Numbered from the stretch's first letter, positions 1 through 14,700 are shown. The stretch: 64,000 nt of DNA from Piscicola geometra (GCA_943735955.1 OX030970.1:6110124-6174123); one strand, 5' to 3'. Notes: generated by a model not told the origin, from the letters alone. Translations and numbers: made by a program.

Positions 1-540
1 GAATCCCTGATAGGCAACCGTGAACTATCATATACCTAGTGTATATCATATACCTAGTGTATATCATATACCTAGTGTATATCATATACCTAGTGTATAT
101 CATATACCTAGTGTATATCATATACCTAGTGTATAACATATACCTAGTGTATATCATATACCTAGTGTATATCATATACCTAGTGTATATCATATACCTA
201 GTGTATAACATATACCTAGTGTATATCATATACCTAGTGTATATCATATACCTAGTGTATATCATATACCTAGTGTATATCATATACCTAGTGTATATCA
301 TATACCTAGTGTATATCATATACCTAGTGTATATCATATACCTAGTGTATATCATATACCTAGTGTATATCATATACCTAGTGTATATCATATACCTAGT
401 GTATATGATGCGGTGTTTGCGACGTATGAATTGAAAGATGTGTACGTCGTGTGGAGTGGCGTCTCGGCGCATATGGACCATGGTTCCTAGAACCATTGTA
501 ACATGGCCTGCGTCTGTCAAGCTGTGAACGACATAGACTT
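1..540 (+). repeat. tRNA-derived SINE (family A) expanded by an internal minisatellite
   Basis: The window opens inside a SINE. Its first bases look like the end of a B box, and the segment from 406 to about 540 (GATGCGGTGTTTGC onward) recurs at 30266-30400 on the same strand and at 38840-38955 on the opposite strand. The copy near 39 kb retains tRNA-like A and B boxes, which identifies the family as tRNA-derived. In this copy one 18-bp internal segment has expanded to about 21 units (separate entry). Its right end abuts the broken end of a hAT transposase, so it probably inserted there. Confidence 0.7.
30..405 (+). repeat. 18-bp minisatellite (ATATACCTAGTGTATATC)n
   Basis: About 21 head-to-tail 18-bp units, nearly identical; two units carry a TATAAC variant. 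Each unit has complementary ends (ATATAC and GTATAT around a 5-base loop), so every unit can form a small hairpin. Because 18 is divisible by 3, a repetitive open frame runs through the array; it is not a gene. The unit occurs once in the SINE copy near 38.96 kb. Confidence 0.95.
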
Positions 541-1697
541 TTAAAAAATATAAAAAAATCAGTCTTCTCAAAGTCACCTGCTAACGTTTTTTCTTTTTCT
601 TGCAAAAATGAAGACACCTCATTTTTCAGGTCCATTAGTCTTGAAAATACATTTCCTTTGCTTAACCACCTGACTTCTGTGTAATATAGCAAGACATCGT
701 ATTCAGAACCAAGTTCTTGGCATACAACTTTGAATAAACGATGGTTTACTGCTCTTGATCGTATAAAATTGACTATTTTGATCGCTGTAGACATGACAGA
801 CTGAAGCTTTGCTGGTAATGTCTTCACAGCTAGAGCATGGCGATGGAGCATGCAATGAGTTACAAGTGTCTGTGGAGAATTAACTTTGATTAAGGCAGCC
901 AATCCAGATTTGTTACCCAACATACTTGGTGCTCCATCAGTACAGACTGAATGTAATTTTGTCAACCAACTAAATTAATTTCTTTCAAAGAAAGTTGCAA
1001 TCATTCGAAAAACATCTGCAGCTTTACTAGTTGTCTGAAGTGGTTGGCAAAATAAAAATTCTTCTTTAATTTTAAAATGACATACATAACGAACATACAC
1101 TAAAAGCTGGCAACACATTGATACATCTGTGGTTTCATCAAGTTGCATACCAAAATTAAAAGGACTACTTTTCAGTTCTGACATAACTTGGTCCAAGATA
1201 TCATTTGAAAGATCTGCTATTCTGGAACAAATAACATTATTAGAAAGTGGAATTTCTTCAACCTGTTTTCTTTCTTTTTTTCCAAGAATTAACTCCACCA
1301 TTTCAAGTGCACAGGGTTTTATTAAGGTTTCTCCAATTGTATGTGGTTTTCTTTTTTTGGCAATCAAATAGGCAACTTTGTAAGAAGCCTCAAGAAGTGG
1401 TTTCTTTGGTTGAGCAAATCCAACATTTTTCAATGTTCCAGTGGCTTGAAATCTAGCTCGCTTCAGTTTGAATGTATCCAGGTTGTCGTTGACATTTCCA
1501 GGATGTTTGGTTTCTAAGTGGTGGCGTAACTTTGCTGGTCTCATTCTATCATTACAATATACTGCTCCGCATAAGAAACATTGTGGCTTTTCAGTGCCAT
1601 CTTTTTCAGTAATAGTCGTGAATCCAAACGCAACGTAGGTTTCGTCATAGCAACGTTTTTTCGACATTATTGACAACTGAAAATGATAAAAAAACAC
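396..1697 (-). pseudogene. hAT transposase, ZBED-type, 3'-truncated
   Basis: Two adjacent minus-strand frames (975-1697, then 396-965) read as one hAT transposase broken by a stop or frameshift near 970. The N-terminus starts MSKKRCYDETYVAFGF and contains a BED-like zinc finger (CFLCG, then HHLETKHP near residues 40-65). This is followed by the family block LDETTDVS and, in the second frame, CTDGAPSMLG and EVRWLSKGNVFSRL. These are hallmarks of the ZBED5/SCAND3-like hAT group. The C-terminal dimerisation region is missing; coding similarity stops near 540 at the SINE junction. Start chosen at 1697 upstream of the zinc finger. The protein would bind terminal inverted repeats and catalyse cut-and-paste transposition, but this copy is dead. 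Confidence 0.8.
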
Positions 1698-1699
1698 AT

Positions 1700-2320
1700 A
1701 TTTTAAAAAGAACTGAAATAATTAAAAAATCACAAATATAAAATACCAGTTATGTTAGAAACAGCAGACCACATTTTTTAGTTAATTTATTCAATTAATT
1801 GTCTTATTTTATTTATTTTATTGAAAAAGAAACTTGCAGAGTATCTCAAAAAACGCGACAAAAAGAAAATGAGGGATTTATGAAAACAGAAATGTGCAAA
1901 TCATTATTCAAATAAATACAATATGGAAAGCCGTTACGCAAAAACAATTTTCATATAGTATTCAAAAAATCGTTTTTAGCATGATTAAAATTTTGTGATT
2001 TAACAAAACTTTATAAAATTATATAAATTTATAAAATACATGTAAATAGAACACCTTAGTTGGCCTCCCCTAAAAGATCATTTGGCCTCCCTAAGGGAGG
2101 CCGGCCCCACCGGTTGGGAAACCCTGAGATAATCGAAAGGTAACTTAGACTGAATTTTTTAAAAAATACATTTTTATCTTTTTTCTTGTCGCAAACTTTT
2201 GACATTTTAAAAACCATAAAAGTAACCAAGTAGGTAAAATTTGTACAAATGTAATTTATTCTTATTTTCAACTATAAAACAGTTAAAGTGGTAGAAAAGT
2301 CTAGTATTATGGGATAGTCG
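1700..2320. other. AT-rich spacer, no gene seen
   Basis: AT-rich sequence between the hAT remnant and a SINE. No convincing coding frame, terminal repeat or RNA gene. A short stretch at 2060-2120 (GGCCTCCC repeated) may be a remnant repeat end. Confidence 0.5.
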
Positions 2321-2324
2321 GATA

Positions 2325-2515
2325 ATATGAATGGGTAGCTGAGTCAGCAACGACTCTCGGCTTTGACCAATAATGAAAAGTCCTAGGTTCAAGTGCAACC
2401 AATGCCCTAGTAACCCAAAGGCGCAAATGAAAATATGCAGCCTAAGTGGCCTGGAAGCCCATTCGGGTTATACGCCAGTATAAAAATGCTCGTCATTATT
2501 ATTATTATTATATAA
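2325..2515 (+). repeat. tRNA-derived SINE (family B), (ATT)n tail
   Basis: GGGTAGCTGAGTCAGCAACG resembles a tRNA A box, and GGTTCAAGTGC about 50 bases later resembles a B box. The tail region GGAAGCCCATTCGGGTTATAC is followed by (ATT)n. A near-identical copy lies at 14510-14700. Both run from the same start to the same (ATT)n end, as expected for full-length SINEs. Confidence 0.8.
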
Positions 2516-2634
2516 ATATGGAATATCGAGGTTTTGGCTAAGTTTATATTTGATGAATAGAATTTGAATAGATAAGTCATGAACTGCTCAAGGAAGACCC
2601 CAATTTGGCGAGCTTCAGGTTTTGTGACTTTCAA

Positions 2635-2713
2635 AAGTTTGGACAGACATGTTTTCAAAAATATGTTAACAAGACTTGTTAACATATTTTTGAAAACATG
2701 TCTGTCCAAACTT
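2635..2713. repeat. Perfect palindrome, 39-bp arms, 1-bp spacer
   Basis: Positions 2635-2673 are the exact reverse complement of 2675-2713 with a single A between. The arms include GGACAGACATG and ATGTTAACAAG. The flanks immediately outside are not symmetrical. Confidence 0.95.
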
Positions 2714-3120
2714 GAAGTGATATAAAATTAATTTTAATTTCAATGATCAGTAAAAGAGTTGTTTTTATTACAATTTGTTTATTTTATAATTAACAAAATT
2801 GTATCCGCAAGTATAACATTTTTTGTCTAGATAACATATCGGCTAATATGAGACACTATATATTAGCCGACAAAAATGTAGCATTTCACAAATCATGCAA
2901 TGACCCTTACAAAATAAATATATATTTTAATTATTAAATTATCTTTTTTAATGTTTTAAAAACACAATAGAGGCTTTATAAAGTTTTATTACTTTTCCAT
3001 TCATGTTGAAAATATGTCTTTTATCTTTGAAAATGAAAAATAATAAAAGTTATATAAAATGTTGTTGCATTTTTATTCATTTAAATTTCGAAAATCAAAA
3101 TTAATAGAAGTTTTATGACG
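2714..3120. other. AT-rich spacer with a small inverted repeat
   Basis: No coding signal. A 10-bp inverted repeat (CGGCTAATAT with ATATTAGCCG, 2832-2863) could form a hairpin. Confidence 0.5.
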
Positions 3121-3129
3121 TTTTATAGT

Positions 3130-5500
3130 TTAGTTTAGTTTAGGGAGTTGAAACCACGCAGATCTATTGACCTCTATAATGGTTATATAAAAAAAATATT
3201 AAAAAAATAATTATTATTATTATATAAAAATATATATATTTATGTTTATGTATATAAATCATTTTTTACTATTATGTCATAGTCGCACTTATAGTTGTAC
3301 ATCATGGGATGGTTTTCCCAGTATTTATCTAATTTTATTTTAAATGTATCTGTATTTTCAGCTTTTACGATCTCATCAGGCAAGCTATTCCAAACTGTTA
3401 CCACTCTATGTGTAGAAAAAAAAATTCTTTTATTCTTTTGGCACTGTTTTTTGGATAATTTTAGTGAATTTCCTCTTGATTGCCTTGTATTAAGTGTGAA
3501 AATATCTTCTGTTATTTTACTATCATATTTATTATTAAGTATTTTATAGGTTTCGATCATGTCCCCTCGAAGTCTTCGGTATTTTAATGTTGGTAACTTA
3601 ATTACTTTAAGTCAATCGTTGTAAGTCTTGTTTTTTAGATTAGGTAGCATTTTTGTAGCCCTTCTTTGTACATTTTCTATGCAATCAATTTGATTTTTCA
3701 ATGAAGGACTCCATACACTGCTAAGGTATTCTAGATGGGGCCTGACTATACCTTTAAATAATAATCTAAATGTTTTTATATCAATAAATTTAAACGTTCT
3801 TCTTATTAGTCCTAATAATTGGTTAGCTTTATTTACTTGTTTTTGTATGTGAATATGAAATTTTAACTTCTTGTCTATAATTACACCAAGATCTTTTTCA
3901 TACTCTATACTTTCTAAAACTACCTGACTTCCTTCATAATCCTGCATAGAATAAACTCTTTCTTCCTTTTTATTTCTGTATATCTGCAATAGTTTACATT
4001 TATGTGGATGAAGTCTCAGGTCCCATTGTACACTCCATTCCACTACTTTGTTTATATCTTCTTGTAGCCTTGTTTGGTCCTCTATTTCATTAATTTGTTG
4101 ATATATTTTACAATCATCAGCGTACATAAATATATTTGAACTCACTCTCTCTGGCAGATCGTTGATAAATAGAACAAATAATAATGGACCCAAGACTGAT
4201 CCTTGGGGAATGCCACTTTTTACTTTTACCCATTGTGATTTAACACCATTAACATTAACCCTCTGTACCCTATCATTTAGAAAATTACTTATCCACCTGC
4301 ATGTTTTATAACCAATTCCATAATTTTCTAATTTATATATTAATTTTTTATGCGGGACCTTATCAAATGCTTTCATAAAATCAGTGTAAATAACATCGAT
4401 TATCCCTCCTTTGTCTAAAATACAAGTCCAATTATCCATTACCATTAGTAGTTGTAATGAAGTCGACCGTCCTCCACTAAAACCATTTTGTCTTTTGCTA
4501 AATAAATCATTTAAATTCATATGTTGTTCTATTCTTTTTCTTATTACTTTTTCCATTATTTTACAGGTTATACTAGTTAAACTAGCTGGCCTATAATTTG
4601 ATACCTCTTTTTTATCTCCTTTTTTAAATATTGGTATTATTTCCCCTTTTTTCCAATCTCCTGGTATTATACCGCTATTTAGTGAGCTATTAAAAATGTT
4701 ACATAATGGTGTATGTATTATATTTGTTAATTTTGATAATACTATGGGATGAACACCATCTGGACCTGGGGCTTTTGTTACATTTATTTATTTTAATAAG
4801 TTATAAACTTCATTCCTTGTGACATCTCCATCATTAGATCTTTCTTTAAATGTTATATTATCTATTCTGTTAAAATGTTCATTACTTTCCTCTGTAAATA
4901 CACTTTTGAAGAAACTATTGAGACACTCTGCCTTTTCCAAATCAGTTGTCGCAATGATCATCGATCCGTCACATCCTATTAGGTGCAGCTCGGATATGCC
5001 ACTCCGAATTTTTCTTTTGGAATTTATGAAAGCCAAAAATTTTTTAGGATTAGATTTTGAACACAACGCAATTTGACGCTCCTGTTGTTTCCGTTCTACT
5101 ATCATTGCTTTTTTTCCTTTGTTTCTTGCTATTTTGTAAAGTTCATAATTTTTATTGTTTCTTTCCTTTATATAACGCTCCCATTGTCTATGTTTTTTTC
5201 TCAAAAATTTTCTTGTATCTTTACTCAGTGGGGTTATGTATAATCTCTCTTTGTTTGTCTTTATTGGTGTATTTATATTTATGACATTATTTAGTTTATT
5301 CATAAATAATTCAAATTGATCGTTTGTATCAATATTTTCCATTAATACATCCCAATCGATATTCATTTCTTGTTTTATTTTTTCAAAATTTGCCTTTTTA
5401 TAATTTAACTTTATCACATTAGATTTAATAATTTGCGTTTGACAAAGTAGTTCAAAAGACATAACAATATGGTCGCTTTTTCCCAAAGGGTTAAGAAACT
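3130..5500 (-). mobile_element. CR1-like LINE, endonuclease end to 3' end
   Basis: A non-LTR retrotransposon on the minus strand, 5'-truncated near 5.5 kb and ending near 3130 with the 3' sequence CCCTAAACTAAAC. Frame 4788-5486 is the linker after the endonuclease (starts with GKSDH, the end of that domain). Frame 3612-4556 holds reverse transcriptase motifs: DFMKAFDKVPH, GIPQGSVLGPLLF and the catalytic box FMYADDCK. Frame 3246-3560 is the C-terminal part (LRGDMIETYKIL, VVTVWNSLPDEIV). The second and third frames are separated by an in-frame TGA. The enzyme would reverse-transcribe its RNA at a nicked target. Closely related copies lie at 33770-34240 and 51150-52670. Clade assignment (CR1/L2 group) is from motif style only. 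Confidence 0.85.
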
Positions 5501-5764
5501 TAAGATTTTCTATATTTATAACTTTTAAATATATTAAACCTATCCCATATTACCCGAATATTATATATTAGCCTCAATTTACAACTTTTTAAAAACTCAT
5601 TTTTAAATATGAAAAAATAAAAGCAATTTTTTTATGAAATATCATAACGAATGAGTACGTATGGACTAATAAAGTTTGTGATATTTCTCCCTAAAACTAA
5701 TTGAGTTATTTAAAAAATGTGAATGGTATTCCATAATACCCTACTCTCCTCCATAAATGACCAT

Positions 5765-5820
5765 GACCGTGTGGTCTTTAAGCCCGTTCAGGTTTACGCC
5801 ACGTTAATCATACTCGTGGT
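5765..5820 (+). repeat. SINE 3' module (family C)
   Basis: GTGTGGTCTTTAAGCCCG followed by TTTACGCCACGTTAAT and ACTCGTGG. The same module occurs in reverse orientation at 36926-36990 and 63545-63600, there joined to a (CAATA)n tail, and in diverged form at the 3' ends of the family B SINEs. Confidence 0.6.
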
Positions 5821-5975
5821 TGAATGGTCTTGTACGAAGAGGTTGAATCAGTGATTGGGTGCAAACGTCCAAGCTCCAGGCCACTCAGACTGCATATTAT
5901 GGCAGATTTGCATTCACTGCTACGACTTGCCGTCGACTTGCATTGCGTAGTGAGAATAAGCAGGGAGGCATTCAC

Positions 5976-8712
<2,737 letters not shown>

Positions 8713-8714
8713 CT

Positions 8715-9320
8715 GAAGTGGAGAAGGTGATATTATGGCATTCCTACCTTTCATCCTGTCTCAGAGGATGCCATTCAGTATTCTCCTCAAACATCAACCA
8801 AAAACAACGCAATTATACACAGAAACTCGAAATAAACTCACCTAACGCAAAAGACATTTCAAAAAATTACTTTCACAAATACTTAAGAGAAATAGCGACC
8901 TATGAAGAACTTCCGCAACTGAAAGCCGGAAGACAGCAGGCGTAACAAAGTTGCTTCAAAAGGAAACTTTGCATCGATTAGCTGCTACTCAAAGTAGGAT
9001 TCAATTGATAATTATTATTAACAAAAACTTTTATCAAATTATAGTTTGATAAAAGTACAAATATTTATTTTTGAATGTTTGGTAAAAGAATTTTCTTCAA
9101 TAACCTAATTATTTATATTGATATAACGGGGGCAAGATGTCCTATCAGGGACAAGATGCGCATGGGTGTTTTTGAAAATACAAATGCGATATAAAAATTG
9201 TAAGATTTCTATTTTGTCGAAAACATTAATTTCTTTCATTTAAAAGCATTTTTTGGTAACTTCCATTCAATGATTTTCCAGTTCGGATTTTTCAGTTCAA
9301 GTTCGAGTTACAGTTATATT
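8715..9320. other. Spacer upstream of the visible WDR1 exons
   Basis: A short open frame (to 8945) ends ATYEELPQLKAGRQQA but I do not recognise it. The rest is AT-rich. The missing first WDR1 exon was not found here. Confidence 0.35.
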
Positions 9321-9325
9321 GGTTA

Positions 9326-9952
9326 GCGGCTGCCATTTTGGCAGCCGCTCAAATAAATTTGTAGAATAAACGGTTTTGGGTATAATATATTAAAATTTTA
9401 GAATCTTAAGTCTAAATAAAAATTAAATTTAATTAATTAGAATGTTTTTAGTGCGAATATTGGTTGTTTTGAATCTGTCGAGAATGGCCGCAGCAGACCA
9501 AGATGGCCGCAGGGAATCAAGTGAGCTGTGACATAAAGGAAAAAGCTTTCCATAGCAGCAGCAGTACCAGCGTTGGCAAAGACTTCTCCTTCACCCTCTT
9601 TCGCAGCCTCGGCACCAGTGGCAAGACAGAAAATTGAGAAGAATAATGATTGTGTTTTGAGGATGATGTGGTGATGATAGTGCTGTGGTATGAGTGTTGG
9701 TATAGTGGTGATGATTGAATTTTTTATTTATGGTGATAGTGATTTTTTGGCGGTGATTGTCATGGTGGGGTGGGTGAGGTTGGATTATTGAGGTTGATTG
9801 TGTGTTTATATATATCTTTAAATTTTTATATATACATATATTGGTAGTGGTTTAAAAACCGTTTTATTTAACAAATTTATTTGAAGAGCGCCTTTGTTCA
9901 CTTAGTAAAGGGCGCTATACAAATCATTAGTGATTGATTGATTGATTGATTG
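9326..9952 (+). mobile_element. L2-type LINE 3' region with hairpin and (TGAT)n tail
   Basis: Ends with a 3' hairpin (AGCGCC, loop, GGCGCT) and then (TGATTGAT)n, the usual 3' architecture of L2-like LINEs. The part from 9527 on is repeated almost exactly at 11217-11630, and the part from 9340 on is repeated at 55924-56400. It starts next to a perfect 10-bp inverted repeat, AGCGGCTGCC/GGCAGCCGCT (9326-9351). Confidence 0.65.
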
Positions 9953-10079
9953 ATATGAAAAATTTAATTTTTCAGTTACTATTCAAGTTACAGTTATGCA
10001 AATTTTAATTTTTCAGTTACTATTTCAGTTTCAGTTATTTTTGTTAGTTACAGTTACAGTTAATCAAGATGGAGAAAAA

Positions 10080-10580
10080 ATGAATTTCTATTTATAATAC
10101 AGCCCAAATTATTGTTTAAAAGTCAAATTATTTAAAAGATATATAAATATATTATTCATAATATACGCTGTTAACAATAACAATAATAACAATAATTCAT
10201 TTATTTGCAAGCAAATAAATTTAGAAATCGAAGCAAAAATATGCTTGTATGATCTCTTAGAAAAATAAAATAATACATGAACTTCCTAATTAAATTCACA
10301 AATTAAAAGAATTGTTAATAATAACAAATGTTTTCATTGATTTACAAAAGAAATTAATTAAAGTGATTGGAAATTATAAGTGGTTTAATTATTTTCTTAA
10401 AATTGAGGGTTTGCTGTATATTCTTCAAATTCATTTTCATAAATGTCTTCAATTCCAAATTTTTGCTGAGGCGATTTTTTCCAATGCAGTTAGGTCTCCG
10501 CACACTTAAAACACCCTATCCACATACGCTTGTGAAGCGGGAGCTGAAACAATGTCTTGCGCAAAAGAAGCTAATAATCT
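10080..10580. other. AT-rich spacer
   Basis: No coding signal or RNA gene seen. CAG/TTACAGTTA-type short repeats at 9960-10070 may be the edge of another degenerate element. Confidence 0.4.
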
Positions 10581-10822
10581 AGGGTACTCAATAATTTAAG
10601 TGCTAACATTTCTCTTGTATGTGGGTGAGACACAGAATGAACATTTAGCAAGAACTGAATTGCACGACGCATTGATGGATTATAAAAGGATGCTGAGATA
10701 CCGAGACATGAAAGTGTAAGACCCTTCTTAGTCCAGCAATCCATGCTAATGACAAAGCAATGTCCAGTTTGAAGATCTTTACGAACTCGATCTTCTACAG
10801 TGCACAGCTTGCAAGCACCCAC
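10571..10822 (-). pseudogene. hAT transposase internal fragment
   Basis: The 83-codon frame contains SMDCWTKKGLTLSCLGISAS and HSVSHPHTREMLALK, a pattern typical of the core of hAT transposases just after the first catalytic Asp. It has no flanking domains, so it is a fragment. Confidence 0.6.
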
Positions 10823-11136
10823 TGGCTACTTACTTCACAAGGCAAATGAGCTCTGCAGATGAAGGACAGACCGTCAGAACGAATCTTCTACACATGACTG
10901 TTTATGTCTATTATATATTGAAACTGACGTATTAGACAATTATTACCTTACTTAGATGACCCTTCTTTAAAGATGTCCATATATTTAAAACTCATCATCT
11001 CCTTATTTAACTACTTCTATATCATTATTTACTTTTCGTACGGATCTGAAGACATATCTGTTTAACAAATTCATTTACCAGCGCTCTTGAATTTGAGGAA
11101 AGAGCGCTATAGAAATTGATTTGATTGATTGATTGT
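10797..11136 (+). repeat. Left arm of a ~340-bp inverted repeat (L2-like 3' end)
   Basis: Matches the reverse complement of 12297-12640 with few differences. It ends with GAGCGCTATAGAAATTGATT and (GATT)n, again a LINE-type 3' hairpin and tail. Confidence 0.85.
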
Positions 11137-11216
11137 TCTTATAATCTTTTATAAAAGAAATCATTTTCTCTGAACCTAAATGATAGAAATTGCATATATT
11201 TACGACTGTGAGAAAG

Positions 11217-11630
11217 GATAAAGAAGAAAGCTTTCCATAGCAGCAGCAGTACCAGCGTTGGCAAAGACTTCTCCTTCACCCTCTTTCGCAGCCTCGGCAC
11301 CAGTGGCAAGACAGAAAATTGAGAAGAATGATGATTGTGTTTTAAGGATGATTGTGCTGTGGTATGAGTGTTGGTATTGTGGTGATGATTGAATTTTTTA
11401 TTTATGGTGATAGTGATTTTTTGGCGGTGATTGTCATGGTGGGGTGGGTGAGGTTAGATTATTGAGGTTGATTGTGTGTTTATATATATATTCAAATTTA
11501 TATATATACATATATTGGTAGTGGTCTAAAAACCGTTTTATTTAACAAATTTATTTGAAGAGCGCCTTTGTTCACTTAGTAAAGAGCGCTATACAAATCA
11601 TTAGTGATTGATTGATTGATTGATTGATGG
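11217..11630 (+). mobile_element. Second copy of L2-type 3' region
   Basis: Nearly identical to 9527-9952, including the GGTGATTGTCATGGTGGGG stretch and the (TGAT)n tail. It lies between the two arms of the inverted repeat. Confidence 0.75.
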
Positions 11631-11639
11631 TATCGATGT

Positions 11640-12290
11640 CAGTGTATTCATCAAATTGACTTTCAGACACTTCCATTTTTAAGGCTATGTTATGTGTTCG
11701 GAATGGCAACCCCTTTCGCTAGCCACAAGGAAAGAGTTAATGCAGACGGAAGACTGTTTCAAGGAAAGAGAAAGGAGAATACTTTGAGGAGAAAATCCGG
11801 TGTGCCCTTTCTGTTGCGAGACGGCGTTAATTGTGGAAGAGCAGAATCTGCCTCGGCATTTCGACACGGAACTAAGTACGCTGAGCTAGCCTTTAAAAAA
11901 AGAAAAAAATTGTTCAAGAATAAAAATGCTAACTGTGGTTGCAGAAAATTTTATTCATGAAATCCACAGCCAAAAATGAAAGTTTTTGGTAAACTGCATA
12001 AAGAAGCAAGCAGAAAATGAGCAGAATGCAAATGTGTAAAATGCTGAATTTCTTTGCAGAATGTCAGTTTATACTTTTTTTATAAGAAAAAAACGTCAAT
12101 TTATAGTTTGTTTTCTGAGATATCTTTAAAAGTAATTTTACGGAATAGAATGTAAATTATATTTCATTATAAAATAAAAATATAAAACCCTTTCCCTAAC
12201 CCTAATCCTAAATTGACGTTTTTATTACAAAAAAATGTGTAAATTGACATTCTGCAAAGTAATTCACAAATAGACGAGTAAGGACTTTTC
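11640..12290. other. Spacer with a short ORF of unknown nature
   Basis: A frame at 11694-11960 is open in both directions but unrecognised. The remainder is AT-rich. Confidence 0.35.
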
Positions 12291-12296
12291 CACGAG

Positions 12297-12640
12297 AATC
12301 AATCAATCAATCAAATCAATTTCTACAGCGCTCTTTCCTCAAATTCAAGAGCGCTGGTAAATGAATTTGTTAAACAGATATGTCTTCAGATCCGTACGAA
12401 AAGTAAATAATGATATAGAAGTTGTTAAATAAGGAGGTGATAAGTTTTAAATATATGGACATCTTTAAAGAAGGGTCATCTAAGTAAGGTAATAATTGTC
12501 TAATACATCAGTTTCAATAGATAATAGATATAAACAGTCATGTGTAGAAGATTCGTTCTGACAGTCTGTCCTTCATCTGCAGAGCTCATTAGCCTTGTGA
12601 AGTAAGTAGCCAGTGGGTGCTTGCAAGCTGTGCACTGGTG
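12297..12640 (-). repeat. Right arm of the ~340-bp inverted repeat
   Basis: Reverse complement of 10797-11136. A further partial tandem copy of its distal 150 bp follows at 12655-12810 (GACAGTCTGTCCTTCATCTG motif shared). Confidence 0.85.
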
Positions 12641-13259
12641 TTCAAATTGAGGCCCTGGCACTTCTTCATAAACACAGTCATGTATTGAAGATTCGTTCTA
12701 ACAGTCTGTCCTTCATCTGCAGAGCTCATCTGCCTTGTGAAGTAGGTAGCCAGTGGGTTCTTGCAAACTGTGCATTAGTGCTCAATTTGAGGCCTTGGCA
12801 CTTCTTCCTTTTAAAATCAGTTTTTATTGTAGTCCGTTAGACAGTTATTGGTTGAGGATTTTAATTCCGAGAGCAAGATAAATTTAAAACCAGAAAACAA
12901 GAAAAGATATAAATTATAATTACTATAATTATTTGAAATTAAAAAAAACTAAATTATTAGATAAGAAGACAAACTATTTAACAAAATCATTACGGTTAAA
13001 GCGGCTGCCAAGATGCTTCAGTATGCAAAACAATGATGATGATAATAATGATAACAGTTCTTTGTTCTCCACTCATCGCCATCTCCGTGAAGAAAATAAA
13101 CTCGTTTTCAATGCACTTTTGAGGTTTTCTACTCTTGGAACATTATTAATGACAATTATTAGTGGTAAGGTGTGAAGAAGCTAGGCGCAATAATCTTTAC
13201 TATGCCTTCCTTCTTTAGTTTGGCTTCCCCCTTCTTCATTATCTCTGAACCCTAACGAA

Positions 13260-13439
13260 GATCAGATGGTGGATGGACAGGGCATTTTAGAATGGTTTGG
13301 TGTGGGGAAGAAGATGGAAGAAAGAAAATGTGGTGGAGTGGGGTTTTTAGTGAAGAAGGAATTGAAAGCAGAGGTAGTGAACAAATACCAAGAAGAAGAT
13401 TTTTTGGTGTTGAGGATGAACGGAGAAACAGGTCTAGTG
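13260..13439 (+). pseudogene. LINE endonuclease, 5' half
   Basis: Open frame with WFGVGKKMEERKCGGVGFLV and then NGETG, characteristic of apurinic-type (EEP) endonucleases of some LINEs. It stops exactly where the hAT element begins at 13440 and resumes after it at 15234, showing the LINE was there first. Confidence 0.75.
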
Positions 13440-13872
13440 TAGAGGTCGGACATGGACGATTTTTCATTCCCGGTCTCGTCCCGTTCCCGAATTTTGTTTT
13501 CCCGTCCCGTCCCGTTCCCGATGGGCCATCAGAATTTTGATTCCCGTCCCGTCCCGTTCCCGAAATTATTTTTCCCGTCCTGTCCCGTTCCCGATGGACC
13601 ATCAGAATTTTGATTCCCGTCCCGTCCCGTTCCCGCAACTCGATTCCCGGTCCCGACCCGTTTCCGAAACTTTTTGACCCGGTCTCGACCCATTTCAACA
13701 ACAAAAATTTTGTTTATTTATTTATTTTTGCTGCCGTTTTCACCGGTCCTAAACTTGCTAGTCCTAAAATTTCTTAAAGTTTATTATTTGAAAGTCAGAA
13801 AATATTTCTTTTAACAAAATTATAAAAACACGATTTAAATTTCAAATTATTATTGAAATGAAAGTATTGAAG

Positions 13873-14238
13873 TTAGTCATTGTTTTTGAGTAATTCAATC
13901 AAGTCTTTATTGCTTTTAACACAGGTTAAACCGTCAAAAGTTTTAACTTTCAAATTAAGTGATCTTGGGTCTGAAGTTAAACGACCACATGTTGACAAAT
14001 TCCGTTCACAGGGAATAGAACTTGCAGGTATACTAAACAAAATTTTGGCTTCTTCTAGTAGTATTGGAATTTTTTTTACTCCAATAGATTTAACATCTTT
14101 ATAATCTTCAATTTTGGTAGGACGTAATTGTGAATATTTGTACAATTCATCCTCTTCTGAAGCTTTTAACTCGTTCATTATTACTAATTCCTCAATATTG
14201 TTAGAAATATGTTTTTTGAAAACATTCTTATTCTCCAC
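13873..14238 (-). pseudogene. hAT transposase C-terminal (hATC) fragment
   Basis: 121 codons ending at 13873. The block IPASSIPCERNLSTCGRLTS near residue 70-90 corresponds to the conserved hATC dimerisation motif (PxSxxPxERxFS). No upstream catalytic region is present in the element, so it is a remnant of the parent transposase. Confidence 0.75.
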
Positions 14239-14509
14239 AACTGCAGAAATAAAATCATTCGTATAATTTGATAGTAAAAAAATTGTATTATAATTTTTAC
14301 GTTATAAAAACTAACATATAGGGTATAAATAACCCTCATTTGTTTTATTTTCTCAACGTCACTGGAGCTTGGTCTGGCTGTACAAAATGGAATTAAATTT
14401 TCTCTAATGAAAGTCTTGGTATTTATTTTTTTTCTATCCCAAACTTTTTAAATATTATTTTTTTATACTGGGGGATGCAACAGACATGCTGCCATATGAA
14501 TAAGATCAA

Positions 14510-14700
14510 TGGGTGAACGGGTAGCTGAGTCGGCAACGACTCTCGGCTTGACCAATAATGAAAGGTCTTAGGTTCAAGTGCAACCAATGTCCTAGTAACC
14601 CAAAGGCGCAAGTGATAATATGCAGCCTAAGTGGCCTGGAAGCCCGTTCGGGTTATACGCCACTATAATAATGCTCGTAATTATTATTATTAATAGGCAT
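14510..14700 (+). repeat. tRNA-derived SINE (family B), nested in hAT
   Basis: Second copy of the SINE at 2325-2515, with A box TAGCTGAGTCGGCAACG, B box GGTTCAAGTGC, 3' module GGAAGCCCGTTCGGG and (ATT)n tail. Confidence 0.8.

Noticed and set aside
30..405. CRISPR-like array
   Set aside because: Units are contiguous with no spacers, and the genome is animal.
2325..2400. Functional tRNA gene
   Set aside because: Only the A and B boxes are kept; no cloverleaf can be closed, and the sequence continues into a SINE body with a tail.
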